Assembly: GCA_022545895.1 (NCBI GenBank)
Contig: JAKEIK010000040.1
Span: 1-39,007 of the forward strand
DNA from: Nitrososphaeraceae archaeon
GTDB lineage: Archaea; Thermoproteota; Nitrososphaeria; Nitrososphaerales; Nitrososphaeraceae
DNA length: 39,007 bases
Direction of reading: 5' to 3'
A program made the position numbers and the translations under genes. Positions 8,012 through 16,860 of the stretch are shown one piece after another. The notes under the pieces are model-generated. The model worked only from the letters and a program-made list of their open reading frames with translations. It made no database searches and was not told the origin of the DNA. Within the stretch, counting starts at the first letter, position 1. Each line of letters starts with the position of its first letter.

Positions 8012-9305
8012 AGTTTACTGCTTTGTATCCAATATCATTCCTATAATATTCCTCATTATCTCCCCAATGGATATTTCTTACGGTAGAATAGGCCCGATCG
8101 ATTGCTGTTTCCATATCAGTACCCAAAGCAGTGACAGAGAGCACTCGCCCACCAGCTGTAATTATCCTATCCTGAGGATCCCTAGCAGTACCTGAATGGA
8201 ATACGTAAACACCTTCTCCCATAGAGGAGTTTAATCCTCGAACTACCTTACCTTCTTCATATTTCCCCGGATAACCTTTCGACGTCATAACTACACACAC
8301 AGCAGGGTCTTTTTTCCACTTTATCTGAGACATGGAAGCAAGTCTCGTTTCGGCTATAGCTTCCAGATATTCTACGAGATCTGAATCCATTCTTGTCAAA
8401 ATTGATTGACATTCAGGATCACCCAACCTTACATTAAACTCGAGTACGTATGGAACATTAGTACTACGTTCGATCATCAGACCAGCGTACAGAAATCCTT
8501 TAAATGACAGACCTGATTTCTTTAACGCGTTTAATGTGGGTTCCATGATCGTCTTCATGATGTTGGAATTCATTTGTTCATCGATGATGGGTGCAGGTGA
8601 ATAGGCCCCCATGCCTCCAGTATTTGGTCCGATATCCCCATCCCAGATATTCTTGTGGTCCTGACTTGAATCCAGTGGGACTATTGAATGTCCGTCACAT
8701 AGTGCTATAAAGGAAACTTCATTTCCGTACAATCTTTTCTCTATCACTATACTGGTACCCTGGCTTCCAAACTCCTTGTATTTCAATATTTTATCTATTG
8801 TTCTAATTGCTTCTGGGAGATCATGACAAACTATGACCCCCTTACCCTGTGCTAGACCGTCCACTTTTATCACAGGAGGTTCTGACAAGGAAGTGACGAA
8901 TTTTTTTGCCTCATCGGCATTGGAGAAAACAGAAAAAGAGGCCGTAGGAATATTATATTTCTTCATAAATTTTTTTGCAAATACTTTACTTGATTCTAAT
9001 CTGGCTGCTTTTTTATTTGGTCCTATAATAGGTAACCCTTTTCTTGCAAATAAATCTACTATACCTAGTGTCAGAGGTTTTTCAGGGCCAACAATCGTGA
9101 AGCATGAGTTATCCCTCGCAAAATCACTAAGCTTTTCTAAATCATCAGGGGATGTTGGCACATTCATCCCTGTACCGCCATTTCCCGGGGCGAAGAACAC
9201 TTTGTTTACCTTCGGACTCTGGGAGAGCTTCCAACCAAGACAATGCTCTCGTCCACCTCCTCCGACAACCAGTATATTCCGGTAATCAACCATTTGTACT
9301 ATCAA
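7983..9305 (-). CDS. purD: Phosphoribosylamine-glycine ligase (GAR synthetase)
   Basis: PurD joins phosphoribosylamine and glycine with ATP, making the GAR that PurN then formylates. The order of motifs is the family's: ILVVGGGGREHCLGW at the N-terminus, VGPEKPLTLGIVDLF, the ATP-grasp segments PPVIKVDGLAQGKGVIV and SFIALCDGHSIVPL, then GPNTGGMGAYSPAP and VLEFNVRLGDPECQ, with metal ligands Glu and Asn. The length of 440 is normal. Starts at TTG 9305 and ATG 9293 both fit. An AT-rich box near 9330-9345 would suit leaderless transcription from 9305. The gene overlaps the cyclo-ligase at its 3' end and lies downstream of the SWIM gene. Confidence 0.95.
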   Translation of the reverse strand: MIVQMVDYRNILVVGGGGREHCLGWKLSQSPKVNKVFFAPGNGGTGMNVPTSPDDLEKLSDFARDNSCFTIVGPEKPLTLGIVDLFARKGLPIIGPNKKAARLESSKVFAKKFMKKYNIPTASFSVFSNADEAKKFVTSLSEPPVIKVDGLAQGKGVIVCHDLPEAIRTIDKILKYKEFGSQGTSIVIEKRLYGNEVSFIALCDGHSIVPLDSSQDHKNIWDGDIGPNTGGMGAYSPAPIIDEQMNSNIMKTIMEPTLNALKKSGLSFKGFLYAGLMIERSTNVPYVLEFNVRLGDPECQSILTRMDSDLVEYLEAIAETRLASMSQIKWKKDPAVCVVMTSKGYPGKYEEGKVVRGLNSSMGEGVYVFHSGTARDPQDRIITAGGRVLSVTALGTDMETAIDRAYSTVRNIHWGDNEEYYRNDIGYKAVNSKNIQSEFQ

Positions 9306-9359
9306 ATTGGATGATCCCTACAAAAACTTAACTTATTCTTAACTTTCTTTTCGATAATG

Positions 9360-9378
9360 ATCGAACTGTCAGTTCGAT
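9360..9378. repeat. 8-bp inverted repeat spanning the SWIM gene stop codon
   Basis: The arms ATCGAACT (9360-9367) and AGTTCGAT (9371-9378) are perfectly complementary with a 3-base spacer containing part of the TGA stop of the SWIM-domain gene. It sits between two minus-strand genes. There is no T-run after it on the minus strand, so calling it a terminator would be weak; a transcript-end or operator role is possible. Confidence 0.35.
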
Positions 9379-9674
9379 TGTTTGTGTAGTTTTGAATAAC
9401 AATCAGAGATTATTGCTGAGATGAAATCAAGATATTCCTCATCATGGAAGTAAATTTGTTCAAAGTTCTTGTTGATTACATTTTTGTGAGCAGAATTAAG
9501 ATGATAACATAATCCCTTACCTGAAAGAGTTCTATAATAATAATCGTTACAGCTACAGTAGTTTAGATATGGATCAAGCCAGTACTCGTAATTGTTACCA
9601 ATCATGGTCCATATGATTCTACCACTTGGCAAAAATGAATGACACTTTAAGTACAGTGGTCCTGAATCTATCAC
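9369..9674 (-). CDS. Small SWIM zinc-finger protein
   Basis: This 101-residue protein carries one SWIM-type zinc site: C40-S-C42, thirteen residues, then C56-Y-H58, matching CxCx(n)CxH. The preceding SGRIIWTMIGNNYEYWLDP strands are typical of the domain. SWIM domains bind nucleic acid or protein partners; no catalytic domain is attached, so the function is unknown. The start is GTG 9674, with the AT-rich stretch at about 9695-9706 about 28 bases upstream on this strand. purD follows after 63 bases. Confidence 0.75.
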   Translation of the reverse strand: MIDSGPLYLKCHSFLPSGRIIWTMIGNNYEYWLDPYLNYCSCNDYYYRTLSGKGLCYHLNSAHKNVINKNFEQIYFHDEEYLDFISAIISDCYSKLHKQSN

Positions 9675-9802
9675 AAATCACCTATATTTCATAAATTATT
9701 TATTACAGAAGTCTCCATCTAACCAGTGTATTCAAGTTTCGCATCCATTTCATGCGATTTATTATATCCCCGAAATAGCAAAGTTGCTCGCTTAAACCCC
9801 AT

Positions 9803-10189
9803 CTATATTCTTTTTACCGACAATGTGTGACCGGTGGGTATTGTGACTAGTGGATTAAGATCGTCAAGGACTCTACCAACTGGATTCATCATGATTCCGG
9901 ACAAATCTTGAAGTACTATACATAGTGAGCCGTTGGACGTCATATATCCGATATCACCTTTGTTAAAGATGGCCCTTTGCTTCTCGGCCCCCATGTTTAG
10001 GCCAGTTTCAAAATATACCAATTTAGTCCCAAGATAGTGTAGCCTGCCGGTTATAGGTATTGAGTGCAGTATATTAGAAACTGTTAACGGGGACAAATGG
10101 CGTACCAATTCACACCTGACTTTTCCGTTACCCATGACTTCCATGATAATTGGTATCCTAGAGACTGAACTGTTTCCAGGCAAATTCAT
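9803..10189 (-). CDS. Cyclophilin-like fold protein
   Basis: The sequence fits the archaeal/bacterial cyclophilin-like family typified by TM1367: strands IPIIMEVMGNGKVRCELVRHLSPLTV, then LPITGRLHYLG-type strand SIPITGRLHYLG, KLVYFETGLN, and KGDIGYMTSNGSLCIVLQD, where the ID-GY and acidic-strand pattern is characteristic. The family has a beta-barrel related to cyclophilin but usually without proven isomerase activity. The frame is open up to 10258, but a TATA-like box at 10211-10224 points to a leaderless start at ATG 10187-10189, giving 128 residues, so that start is preferred. The role is unknown. Confidence 0.7.
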   Translation of the reverse strand: MNLPGNSSVSRIPIIMEVMGNGKVRCELVRHLSPLTVSNILHSIPITGRLHYLGTKLVYFETGLNMGAEKQRAIFNKGDIGYMTSNGSLCIVLQDLSGIMMNPVGRVLDDLNPLVTIPTGHTLSVKRI

Positions 10190-10210
10190 CGGAAGTAATC
10201 TCATCAGCAA

Positions 10211-10224
10211 ACTATATAATTTAA
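10211..10224 (-). promoter_or_regulatory. TATA box of the cyclophilin-like gene
   Basis: On the minus strand the bases read approximately AAATTATATAGTTT, centred about 28 bases before ATG 10189. This spacing is that of archaeal TATA box to transcription start, and argues that the upstream part of the long frame (to 10258) is not translated. Confidence 0.55.
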
Positions 10225-10530
10225 TTGTAGCCAAGATATTTTTGACAATCCCGACCAATTCTCGCTCCTTTGCGAATACTAGATTCAGGAGTCTTTTTGT
10301 GTGATTCCTAAAATAAGCACTCAGATTGGGTCTGAAAGTAGACTATATCACGGTTAATTACATTTCAGACACCATTTAGGTCGAAGTGATAATCACAAAA
10401 TCTGATTCAAGGACAATTAGGTAGGCGACAAGCAGGCTTGAGAATAAGCAAGGCCTTTTTGTGCCTAAATTTTTAGATCGAATAAAAAGATAATTGTTGT
10501 TTAAAGATTTTTACTTAATATTAGTACAAG

Positions 10531-10719
10531 GTGCAGGAATGTCTAGCGTTCCCATTTAAAGTATACGTTCAACTGATTCTAAAACTACTGTCCCAAACCA
10601 AGGCGCTAATGATTTCTACTCACAATTCCAGAGGTATCAGTTGTGCTTGTTTATTAGGCATAGATAAAGATGTATTATTATGGCAGGAGACCTGGCAAAT
10701 GAGCAGGAAATCTTTATAA
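10531..10719 (+). CDS. Doubtful 62-residue hypothetical protein
   Basis: This is a GTG-started frame in the otherwise empty interval before rpoK. The product has a Lys/Leu-rich middle and no motif I recognise. The only support is an AT-rich box (about 10500-10507, TTTAAAG) at roughly promoter distance. The composition does not look clearly coding, and the frame may be chance. Confidence 0.2.
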   Translation: MQECLAFPFKVYVQLILKLLSQTKALMISTHNSRGISCACLLGIDKDVLLWQETWQMSRKSL

Positions 10720-10823
10720 CTGTCCATGACGTTAAATTAGTGAGTAAAGGTTAAAGCATTGTGCGCCGTATTTGATTTAGTAGATATAGCAACATTTAAT
10801 TAGATATCCAGCTGCTTTTTGAT

Positions 10824-11315
10824 TTGTTCTTGGTTTTAAAGCGTTCTTCGACAAAGTTATCGAAAAAGTCGCCTTCTACCAGCGAAAAGTCACCCAAGAA
10901 GCAACCGAAACAGGTGGAAAAAACCAAAAAGAATCTAAAACAAAAGGCAAAGCCGGCAGAAAAGAAGAAACATCAACAAGATGAAACTATTCAACTTAAC
11001 AAAAGTACGAGACCTGTAGACGAAGTAGTTGTATATCCAGAAATAGAATTCCAAGTACGGGAATTAGTGGCGGATGGTAATCAGGTATTAATAGGTCCAC
11101 CCAGATTGACACGATTTGAAAGGGCTAGAATAACTGGTGCAAGGTCATTACAACTCTCACTAGGTGCGCCATCTTTAATTGCTTGGACAAATGAAATTAG
11201 AGACACGATCTCTCTCGCAACAGCAGAGTTGGATGCCAGGATATTACCTATATCAATCCGACGCGTTTTGCCTAACGGATTGTACCAAGATATTCCCATT
11301 GACTGGATGAAATAA
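10824..11315 (+). CDS. rpoK: DNA-directed RNA polymerase subunit K (Rpb6 homologue)
   Basis: RpoK helps assemble the archaeal RNA polymerase by clamping the two largest subunits. The conserved core is at residues about 90-163: IGPPRLTRFERARITGARSL, LSLGAPSLI, then ELDARILPISIRRVLPNGLYQ. A lysine-rich tail of about 65 residues, rich in Lys, Ser, Pro and Gln, precedes it. The core alone is the usual size of RpoK, so the N-terminal tail is an extension. The start is a TTG at 10824 (another TTG at 10830); the TATA-like ATTTAATT at 10794-10801 is about 25 bases before it, supporting the long form and a leaderless message. Confidence 0.9.
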   Translation: MFLVLKRSSTKLSKKSPSTSEKSPKKQPKQVEKTKKNLKQKAKPAEKKKHQQDETIQLNKSTRPVDEVVVYPEIEFQVRELVADGNQVLIGPPRLTRFERARITGARSLQLSLGAPSLIAWTNEIRDTISLATAELDARILPISIRRVLPNGLYQDIPIDWMK

Positions 11316-11612
11316 CGTGAATAGTTTTCTTACAAGATAAATGGCCGTTTATCCAGCAGATTTGTCTGTGGGCTGGACGATAATTTGCCCATCCGATGAG
11401 CATATTTCAGTGTCAATGTAAGTTACGAGGCTCGAGAAAAGTTAAATGCTAGTGAAATATTCATGCTGGAGGGTGTACACGTGGAACATCTCATCAATTA
11501 ATATGATTGTATGGTACGTAGCAAGACTTAAATTTCGAACTTTTTCAATTTTGAGAGGGTCAAAATTCCGACTATCCAGGCGACTCATGTAGGGTACAAA
11601 TCCCAACTCCTG

Positions 11613-12809
11613 TTGGAAGATGGTACCACTTACGAAGGCATGGGTTTTGGTTTTCCAAAAATTGTAGGTGGGGAAGTAGTTTTTAATACGGGCATGGTTG
11701 GATATTCAGAAACTTTAACTGACCCATCATACAAAGGTCAGATTTTGTGTATGACTTATCCACTGATAGGCAATTATGGTGTTCCGAGTTGGGATGATTT
11801 GGATGAGTTTGGTCTTCCAAGGTACTTTGAGTCAGAGAGGATCCAAGTGAATGGCCTTATAGTTAATGAACTCTCAACTGTTGCCAGTCACTGGGATTGT
11901 GAACGTACTCTGGATCAATGGCTATACGATGAAAAGATATCTGGAATTAGTGGAATTGACACACGTGATCTAACAAAACGGTTGAGAGTTGATGGAGTAA
12001 TGAGGGGAGCATTATGTGTATCTCCTGACGAGATCAACAATAACGAATTAGCAAGAGCTATGTCTGAAACTAAGTATGATGGTTTTAATTTCATGCCTGA
12101 AGTTTCGGTCTCCGAGATCAAGGAATACGGAAGCCATTCTTTACCACCTGTAGTATTGATCGATACTGGAGTAAAGTATAGCATAATCCGTAACATCATC
12201 AGAATAGGATTCAGAGTTATTTGTGTTCCTTGGGATACTCCCACCATTGATATCTTGTCATATAGTCCCGTGGGGGTAGTTATTAGCAACGGTCCTGGAG
12301 ATCCCAAAATGTGCAAGTCAACAATAAAGACTGCCAATGACTTGATTGATTTATCGGTACCAACGTTGGGAATATGCCTTGGGAACCAGATAATTGCATT
12401 GGCTGGAGGAGGCAATACACAAAAATTAAAATTTGGGCACAGAGGTCAAAACAAGGCATGTACCGAAGTTGGAACTAATAGAACTTTCATTACAAGCCAG
12501 AATCACGGATATGGTATTGAACCCGAAAGCCTTCGCGGAACTGAATTTGACATATGGTACTTCAATACTGATGATAGGACTATTGAAGGGGTGACACACA
12601 GATCAAAGCCAATATTAGCAGTACAATTTCATCCTGAAGCTTCTCCCGGTCCCTATGACTGCATGTTTGTTTTTGAAAAGTTCAAGGAGATGATTTTGAA
12701 TGATAATATTGGTTACCAAAGGCAAAAACCTGAAAATATGACTACATCCTCGAGGACAGGAACTAAGGAAAAAAAGACAGGAGGTAGGAAGGGAGTTTCC
12801 GAGAAATGA
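11613..12809 (+). CDS. carA: Carbamoyl-phosphate synthase small (glutaminase) subunit
   Basis: CarA hydrolyses glutamine and passes ammonia to CarB for carbamoyl phosphate, feeding pyrimidine and arginine synthesis. The N-terminal domain shows GGEVVFNTGMVGYSETLTDPSY. The class I amidotransferase domain has the nucleophile Cys in LGICLGNQIIAL and the His and Glu in VQFHPEASPG. A Lys/Gly-rich tail of about 40 residues follows. TTG 11613 is the first ATG/GTG/TTG in frame, but it would cut into the first strand, since the frame reads YKSQLLLEDGTTYEG and homologues have Met some ten residues earlier. The frame is open back to 11532. A TATA-like TTAAATTT at 11528-11535 suggests initiation near 11557-11565, where only ATT (11565) is plausible. 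Confidence 0.92.
   Translation: MEDGTTYEGMGFGFPKIVGGEVVFNTGMVGYSETLTDPSYKGQILCMTYPLIGNYGVPSWDDLDEFGLPRYFESERIQVNGLIVNELSTVASHWDCERTLDQWLYDEKISGISGIDTRDLTKRLRVDGVMRGALCVSPDEINNNELARAMSETKYDGFNFMPEVSVSEIKEYGSHSLPPVVLIDTGVKYSIIRNIIRIGFRVICVPWDTPTIDILSYSPVGVVISNGPGDPKMCKSTIKTANDLIDLSVPTLGICLGNQIIALAGGGNTQKLKFGHRGQNKACTEVGTNRTFITSQNHGYGIEPESLRGTEFDIWYFNTDDRTIEGVTHRSKPILAVQFHPEASPGPYDCMFVFEKFKEMILNDNIGYQRQKPENMTTSSRTGTKEKKTGGRKGVSEK
12780..12785 (+). promoter_or_regulatory. carB: Shine-Dalgarno sequence for carB
   Basis: GGAGGT lies inside the end of carA, ten bases before codon 12796-12798. That codon occupies the position where CarB homologues have Met (followed by PRNESIKK), yet it reads TTT. 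The site therefore points to an internal carB start in the carA-carB message, with an unusual or altered start codon. Confidence 0.5.
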
Positions 12810-15800
12810 ATCGATAAAGAAAACGGTAGTGCTTGGCAGCGGTGCAATTAAGATCGGAGAAGCCGGCGAAAGTCAGAATCAGTATTAATGATTCTGGCCG
12901 CTAATTTGATTACTCCGGATCTCAGTGCCTCAAGGCATTATCTGAAGAAGGTATCCATAGCATACTAATAAATCCCAACATAGCCACAATTCAAACTGAC
13001 ACCAGATTTGCCGATAAGGTGTTTTTGTTACCTGTAACTAGAAGCTATGTAGAAAAAATAATAGAGCAGGAGAGGCCTGACTCGATAATGCTGAGCTTTG
13101 GTGGTCAAACTGCTCTAAATTGCGGTGTAACACTAAATGATGAAGGAGTGTTAAATAAATATGGTATAAAGGTTTTAGGCACTCCAATTACAGGAATAAA
13201 GATCACAGAAGATAGACAGGAATTTAAAAATGCGATGATTGCTAGTAGGGTACCAGTTTTAGATAGTGCCCCAGCACACAATATGGAAGAAGCAATTGAA
13301 ATTGCCAATAACATAGGATATCCTGTCATCATAAGGGTCGCATACACACTTGGAGGCAAAGGTGGAGGAGTTGCGCATAACGAATACGAACTGCAGGAAA
13401 TAGTTCAAAGAGGATTACCACAAAGTATAGTACATCAAGTCCTAGTAGAAAGATATGTTGGAAGTTGGAAACAGATTGAATATGAGATGATGCGAGATTC
13501 TACAGGAAATGCCATTACAGTTTGCAACATGGAGAACGTTCTTGCTATGCGCGTTCACACAGGAGACAATATTGTGGTTGCACCCTCTCAAACACTCAAT
13601 AACGAAGAATATCACAAACTTCGCTCTGCAGCAATCAGAGCCGTCCAACATTGCAATATACTGGGGGAGTGTAATGTCCAGTTTGGGTTAGATCCCGCTT
13701 CTGAAGACTATTGTGCGATTGAGATAAACGCCAGACTTTCTAGATCCTCCGCATTGGCCAGCAAGGCAACTGGTTATCCCTTAGCCTATATGGCTGCAAA
13801 GATATGCCTTGGATATTCTCTTACCGAGCTTGTGAATAGCATAACCAAAACTACCACTGCGTGTTTTGAGCCATCTTTAGATTATGTTGTTTTAAAAATG
13901 CCAAGATGGGACTTTAGAAAGTTTGAACTTGTGAGTAGGAAACTCGGAACCAGCATGAAGTCGGTAGGTGAAGTCATGGCAATTGGTAGATCCTTTGAAG
14001 AGGCAGTACAAAAAGCAATCCGTATGACTGATACAGGAAAACATGGCTTGGTTTGTAACGACGATTCAGAGCTAGAAGAAAATTTGGAAATAGTAGAGGA
14101 GGGATTGTTACATCCTGACGACGAAGTATTACAAACCGTCGTAAAGGCAATTAAGTTGGGAATTTCAATAAACACAATATATAGGCTTTCAGCAATAGAT
14201 CCTTGGTTTTTAACTAGAATAAAAAATGTCATAGAATTAGAGAAAAAATTGAGGGATTCTGATTTAAGTGAGAATCTCCTAAAAGACGCTAAACGGTATG
14301 GATTTTCTGATCATCAAATCGGAAAATGTGTTGGTTTGAATGAAATGAGTGTCAGGAAGCTTCGCCAAAAATTAGGAATAATACCCGTAGTGAAGCAGGT
14401 TGACACCCTAGCTGCTGAATGGCCAGCAAAGACCAATTATCTTTATCTAACCTATGGAGGAGAAAAAAACGACATAGTATATGATAAAAATAACCGAGGA
14501 GTAATAGTATTAGGTGCCGGACCATACAGAATTGGAAGTAGCGTTGAATTTGATTGGAGTACTGTTAATATGGTATGGAGCCTAAAGGAGAATGGGATCG
14601 AGTCTGTATCAGTAATAAATTGCAATCCAGAAACCGTTTCGACTGATTATGATATCTCCGATAGATTATATTTTGAAGAGTTAACTCTTGAGAGAGTTCT
14701 AGATATCTTTGAAAAGGAACAGTCATCGGGCATTGTGACTTGTGTAGGAGGACAGGTAGCTAATAACTTAGTACCAAAGTTGGGTAAACTTGGGATTCCA
14801 ATTATAGGTACTGCTAGCACGAACATAGACATGGCAGAAGACAGGGAAAAGTTTGGAAAATTACTTGATTCCTTAAATATTAGGCAGCCGCCATGGAAAA
14901 AATTTACGAACATGGCCGAGGCAATAGCATTTTGCCATAAGACAGGCTATCCAATATTGGTTAGACCTTCATATGTATTGAGCGGGGCAGCCATGAGAGT
15001 AGTCTGGGGAGAGGAACAACTCGAACGATTTTTGAACGAGGCAATTCACCTAAGCCCTGAATATCCAATAGTAATTACCAAGTTCCTACAAGAGGCATCC
15101 GAAGTTGAAGTAGATGCAGTGTCTAACGGAGAGGAGGTTATTATTGGCTCGTTGATAGAACATATCGATAACGCAGGTATTCATTCTGGTGATGCAATGA
15201 TGTGCATTCCACCATGGCGTTTGACCAGAAAGACAATGAATACTATTGTAGAATATACCAAAATGATAGCACTTTCATTAAAGGTTAAGGGGCCGTTAAA
15301 TATACAATATCTGGTAAAGGATGATCAGGTATATGTAATTGAAGCCAACATACGAGCATCCCGCTCAATGCCTTTTGTATCCAAAATTGTAGGGATTAAT
15401 ATTATAGCACTTGCTGCCAAAGCCGTTCTTGGGAAACCTCTGCCGAAAGAGGCAGGCAATTTATGGATGCGAGTTCCTGGTTTTGGAATTAAGGTTCCTC
15501 AGTTCTCATTCATGCAGTTAGAAGGCGCTGACGTTGTTCTCGGAGTAGAAATGCAATCTACTGGAGAGGTCGCTTGCTTTGGGGAAAGTTTTTACGATGC
15601 GTTATCTAAGGCCTATGAAGCTGCAGGTTATTCACTCCCTCTCTCGGGTTCCGCGTTAATTACGATAGGCGGCCAACGATATAAAGAAAAGTTATTACCA
15701 CTCATCTCCCTCGTAAATTCCATGGGATTCAAAATCCTTGCAACAGAACATACCGCCGAATTTATAAAAAATAATACCAAGGCAAATGTTCAAGAAGTTT

Positions 15801-16072
15801 ATAAAATAAGTGAGCCTTCAAGAAAACCTAATATCGCAGATCTCCTCTATAACCGTCAAATCGATTTTATCATAAACATTCCATCTACATCAACTATAGA
15901 AAAATATGTTGGGATGTTATACGATGAATACCAAATTAGGAGAAAAGCCGTGGAAATGGGCATCCCGGTCCTAACAACAGTTGAAGCAGCAACATCATTC
16001 GTTGAGAGCCTAAGATGGCGAACGACGTTTAAACCAACAATCAATTCTCTTTCGGGCTACGTCGAGTTTTAA
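12796..16072 (+). CDS. carB: Carbamoyl-phosphate synthase large subunit, interrupted by a 34-nt intron
   Basis: CarB makes carbamoyl phosphate from bicarbonate, ammonia from CarA, and two ATP. The coding sequence is a join of 12796-12870 and 12905-16072. Exon 1 encodes PRNESIKKTVVLGSGAIKIG and ends at GEAGE; exon 2 begins FDYSGSQCLKAL. Spliced, it gives about 1,080 residues, the normal length, with two ATP-grasp halves (GGQTALNCG, GGKGGGVAHN, MNAR-like EINARLSRSSALASKATGYP; then GAGPYRIGSSVEFDWSTV, CVGGQVANNLV, EANIRASRSMPFVSK) and a C-terminal allosteric domain. Without splicing the longest frame begins at GTG 13019 and lacks about 60 N-terminal residues including the first nucleotide loop. 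No ATG/GTG/TTG occurs in frame before GTG 12829; the start at 12796 is set by homology and the Shine-Dalgarno site. Confidence 0.88.
12871..12904 (+). other. Bulge-helix-bulge (tRNA-type) intron inside carB
   Basis: These 34 bases separate GAA (Glu, 12868-12870) from TTT (Phe, 12905-12907) of the conserved motif GEFDYSGSQ. They contain an in-frame TAA at 12886-12888 and shift the frame by one. Pairing seen: intron stem 12872-12881 with 12889-12898 (10 bp, one G-U, 7-nt loop); central helix 12865-12868 with 12899-12902 (4 bp, last pair G-U); bulge 1 at 12869-12871 (AAA); bulge 2 at 12903-12905 (AAT). Cutting after the second base of each bulge, the rule for the archaeal tRNA-splicing endonuclease, gives exactly 12870/12871 and 12904/12905. 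No outer exon helix directly abuts bulge 2, so this is a relaxed motif, but 12854-12859 can pair with 12913-12918 around it. Confidence 0.85.
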
Positions 16073-16086
16073 GAAATTTTGTTATT

Positions 16087-16860
16087 TTAGAAAAGGGTCT
16101 CCAGAAGCTCTTCGTTTCCAAGTATAGCACCCTCCATTGACAGTATCAGACACTTTTCTACAGCCTTCTTTTTGAGTATACGATTTACTAATGGCGAGAT
16201 TTGACCTTGTCTACTAACTTTTGACTGATTCACAATAAATCTATTGTAAGATGGCATTACAATAATATCAATCGACCCCTTCTTGCTAGGAAATATAACA
16301 TCCGTTCTAACTCTAAGAAACACCCACACTTTTTGACCATTCATAACACTATCAGATTTGAAGAATACTGGATGAACATGTCCAAGAATAATCTTTTTGA
16401 CGTTTGAAGTCAGTGATGAAGGCATAGTATGACCGTGAATAAGCAGGGTATCATCGATTGTCATTCCTGTAACCCCTATCGTACTTATTGAGTCAGGTAT
16501 GAGTAACCTGATCTTACTGTCATGATTACCAGGAACAAAATAGACTTTACATAGCTGTGAGAGGGACTGCAAAAATTTAGGAACTACTTTCCAATCTCCT
16601 TTATTGATTCCAGACACATTGTTTTTTATATCACCTAACAGAACAATTGAATTGGCTTTACAAGATATCACAATTTTTTCGAGTTCCTTTTCGGTCTCTT
16701 CCGCAATCTGATACCAATCGATAGATACGTTCTGTGATTGAAACCAATGCGCGAAACCAATGTGCAAGTCTGAAACTACTAGTATCGATTCATTCTGGCC
16801 TTCCAGCTTTGTATGCATTAAAAGTGCGGGATGTCTCGGTACTATGCTAAGCTCAGCCAT
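16087..16860 (-). CDS. Calcineurin-like metallophosphoesterase (ICC-like)
   Basis: All five metallophosphoesterase blocks are present in order: VSDLHIGFAHWF (Asp and His), VLLGDIKNN, FVPGNHDSK, LIHGHTMP and LGHVHPVFF. These bind two metal ions and hydrolyse phosphomono- or diesters. The layout with an early HPALLMH segment resembles the ICC-like family found widely in archaea. Substrate unknown. The length of 257 is about normal. It is convergent with carB, the stops being only 14 bases apart. ATG at 16860 is the start. Confidence 0.85.
   Translation of the reverse strand: MAELSIVPRHPALLMHTKLEGQNESILVVSDLHIGFAHWFQSQNVSIDWYQIAEETEKELEKIVISCKANSIVLLGDIKNNVSGINKGDWKVVPKFLQSLSQLCKVYFVPGNHDSKIRLLIPDSISTIGVTGMTIDDTLLIHGHTMPSSLTSNVKKIILGHVHPVFFKSDSVMNGQKVWVFLRVRTDVIFPSKKGSIDIIVMPSYNRFIVNQSKVSRQGQISPLVNRILKKKAVEKCLILSMEGAILGNEELLETLF

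Larger units (their letters stand above)
10190..10823. other. Gene-poor interval of about 630 bases
   Basis: The interval between the cyclophilin-like gene and rpoK holds the promoter of each flanking gene, one doubtful 62-codon plus-strand frame (10531-10719), and a short hairpin-like GC patch followed by T-runs around 10455-10480. No tRNA, known RNA or recognisable protein was seen. It is the longest stretch without a supported gene in the window. Confidence 0.6.

Noticed and set aside
11585-11605. T-arm-like GGGTACAAATCCC suggesting a tRNA
   Set aside because: The loop lacks the second T of TTC, no acceptor stem or anticodon arm can be drawn, and the bases continue the CarA coding frame.
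11915-12415. A 166-codon frame antisense to carA, and similar long frames opposite carB and cdc48
   Set aside because: They mirror the coding pattern of conserved genes on the other strand and their translations match no protein pattern.
12871-12904. Treating the carB interruption as a frameshifted pseudogene or mini-transposon
   Set aside because: The rest of carB is intact over more than 3 kb with all key motifs; there is no target-site duplication beyond two ambiguous bases; the boundaries coincide with bulge-helix-bulge cut sites. Sequence error is unlikely to create 34 bases with a 10-bp stem.
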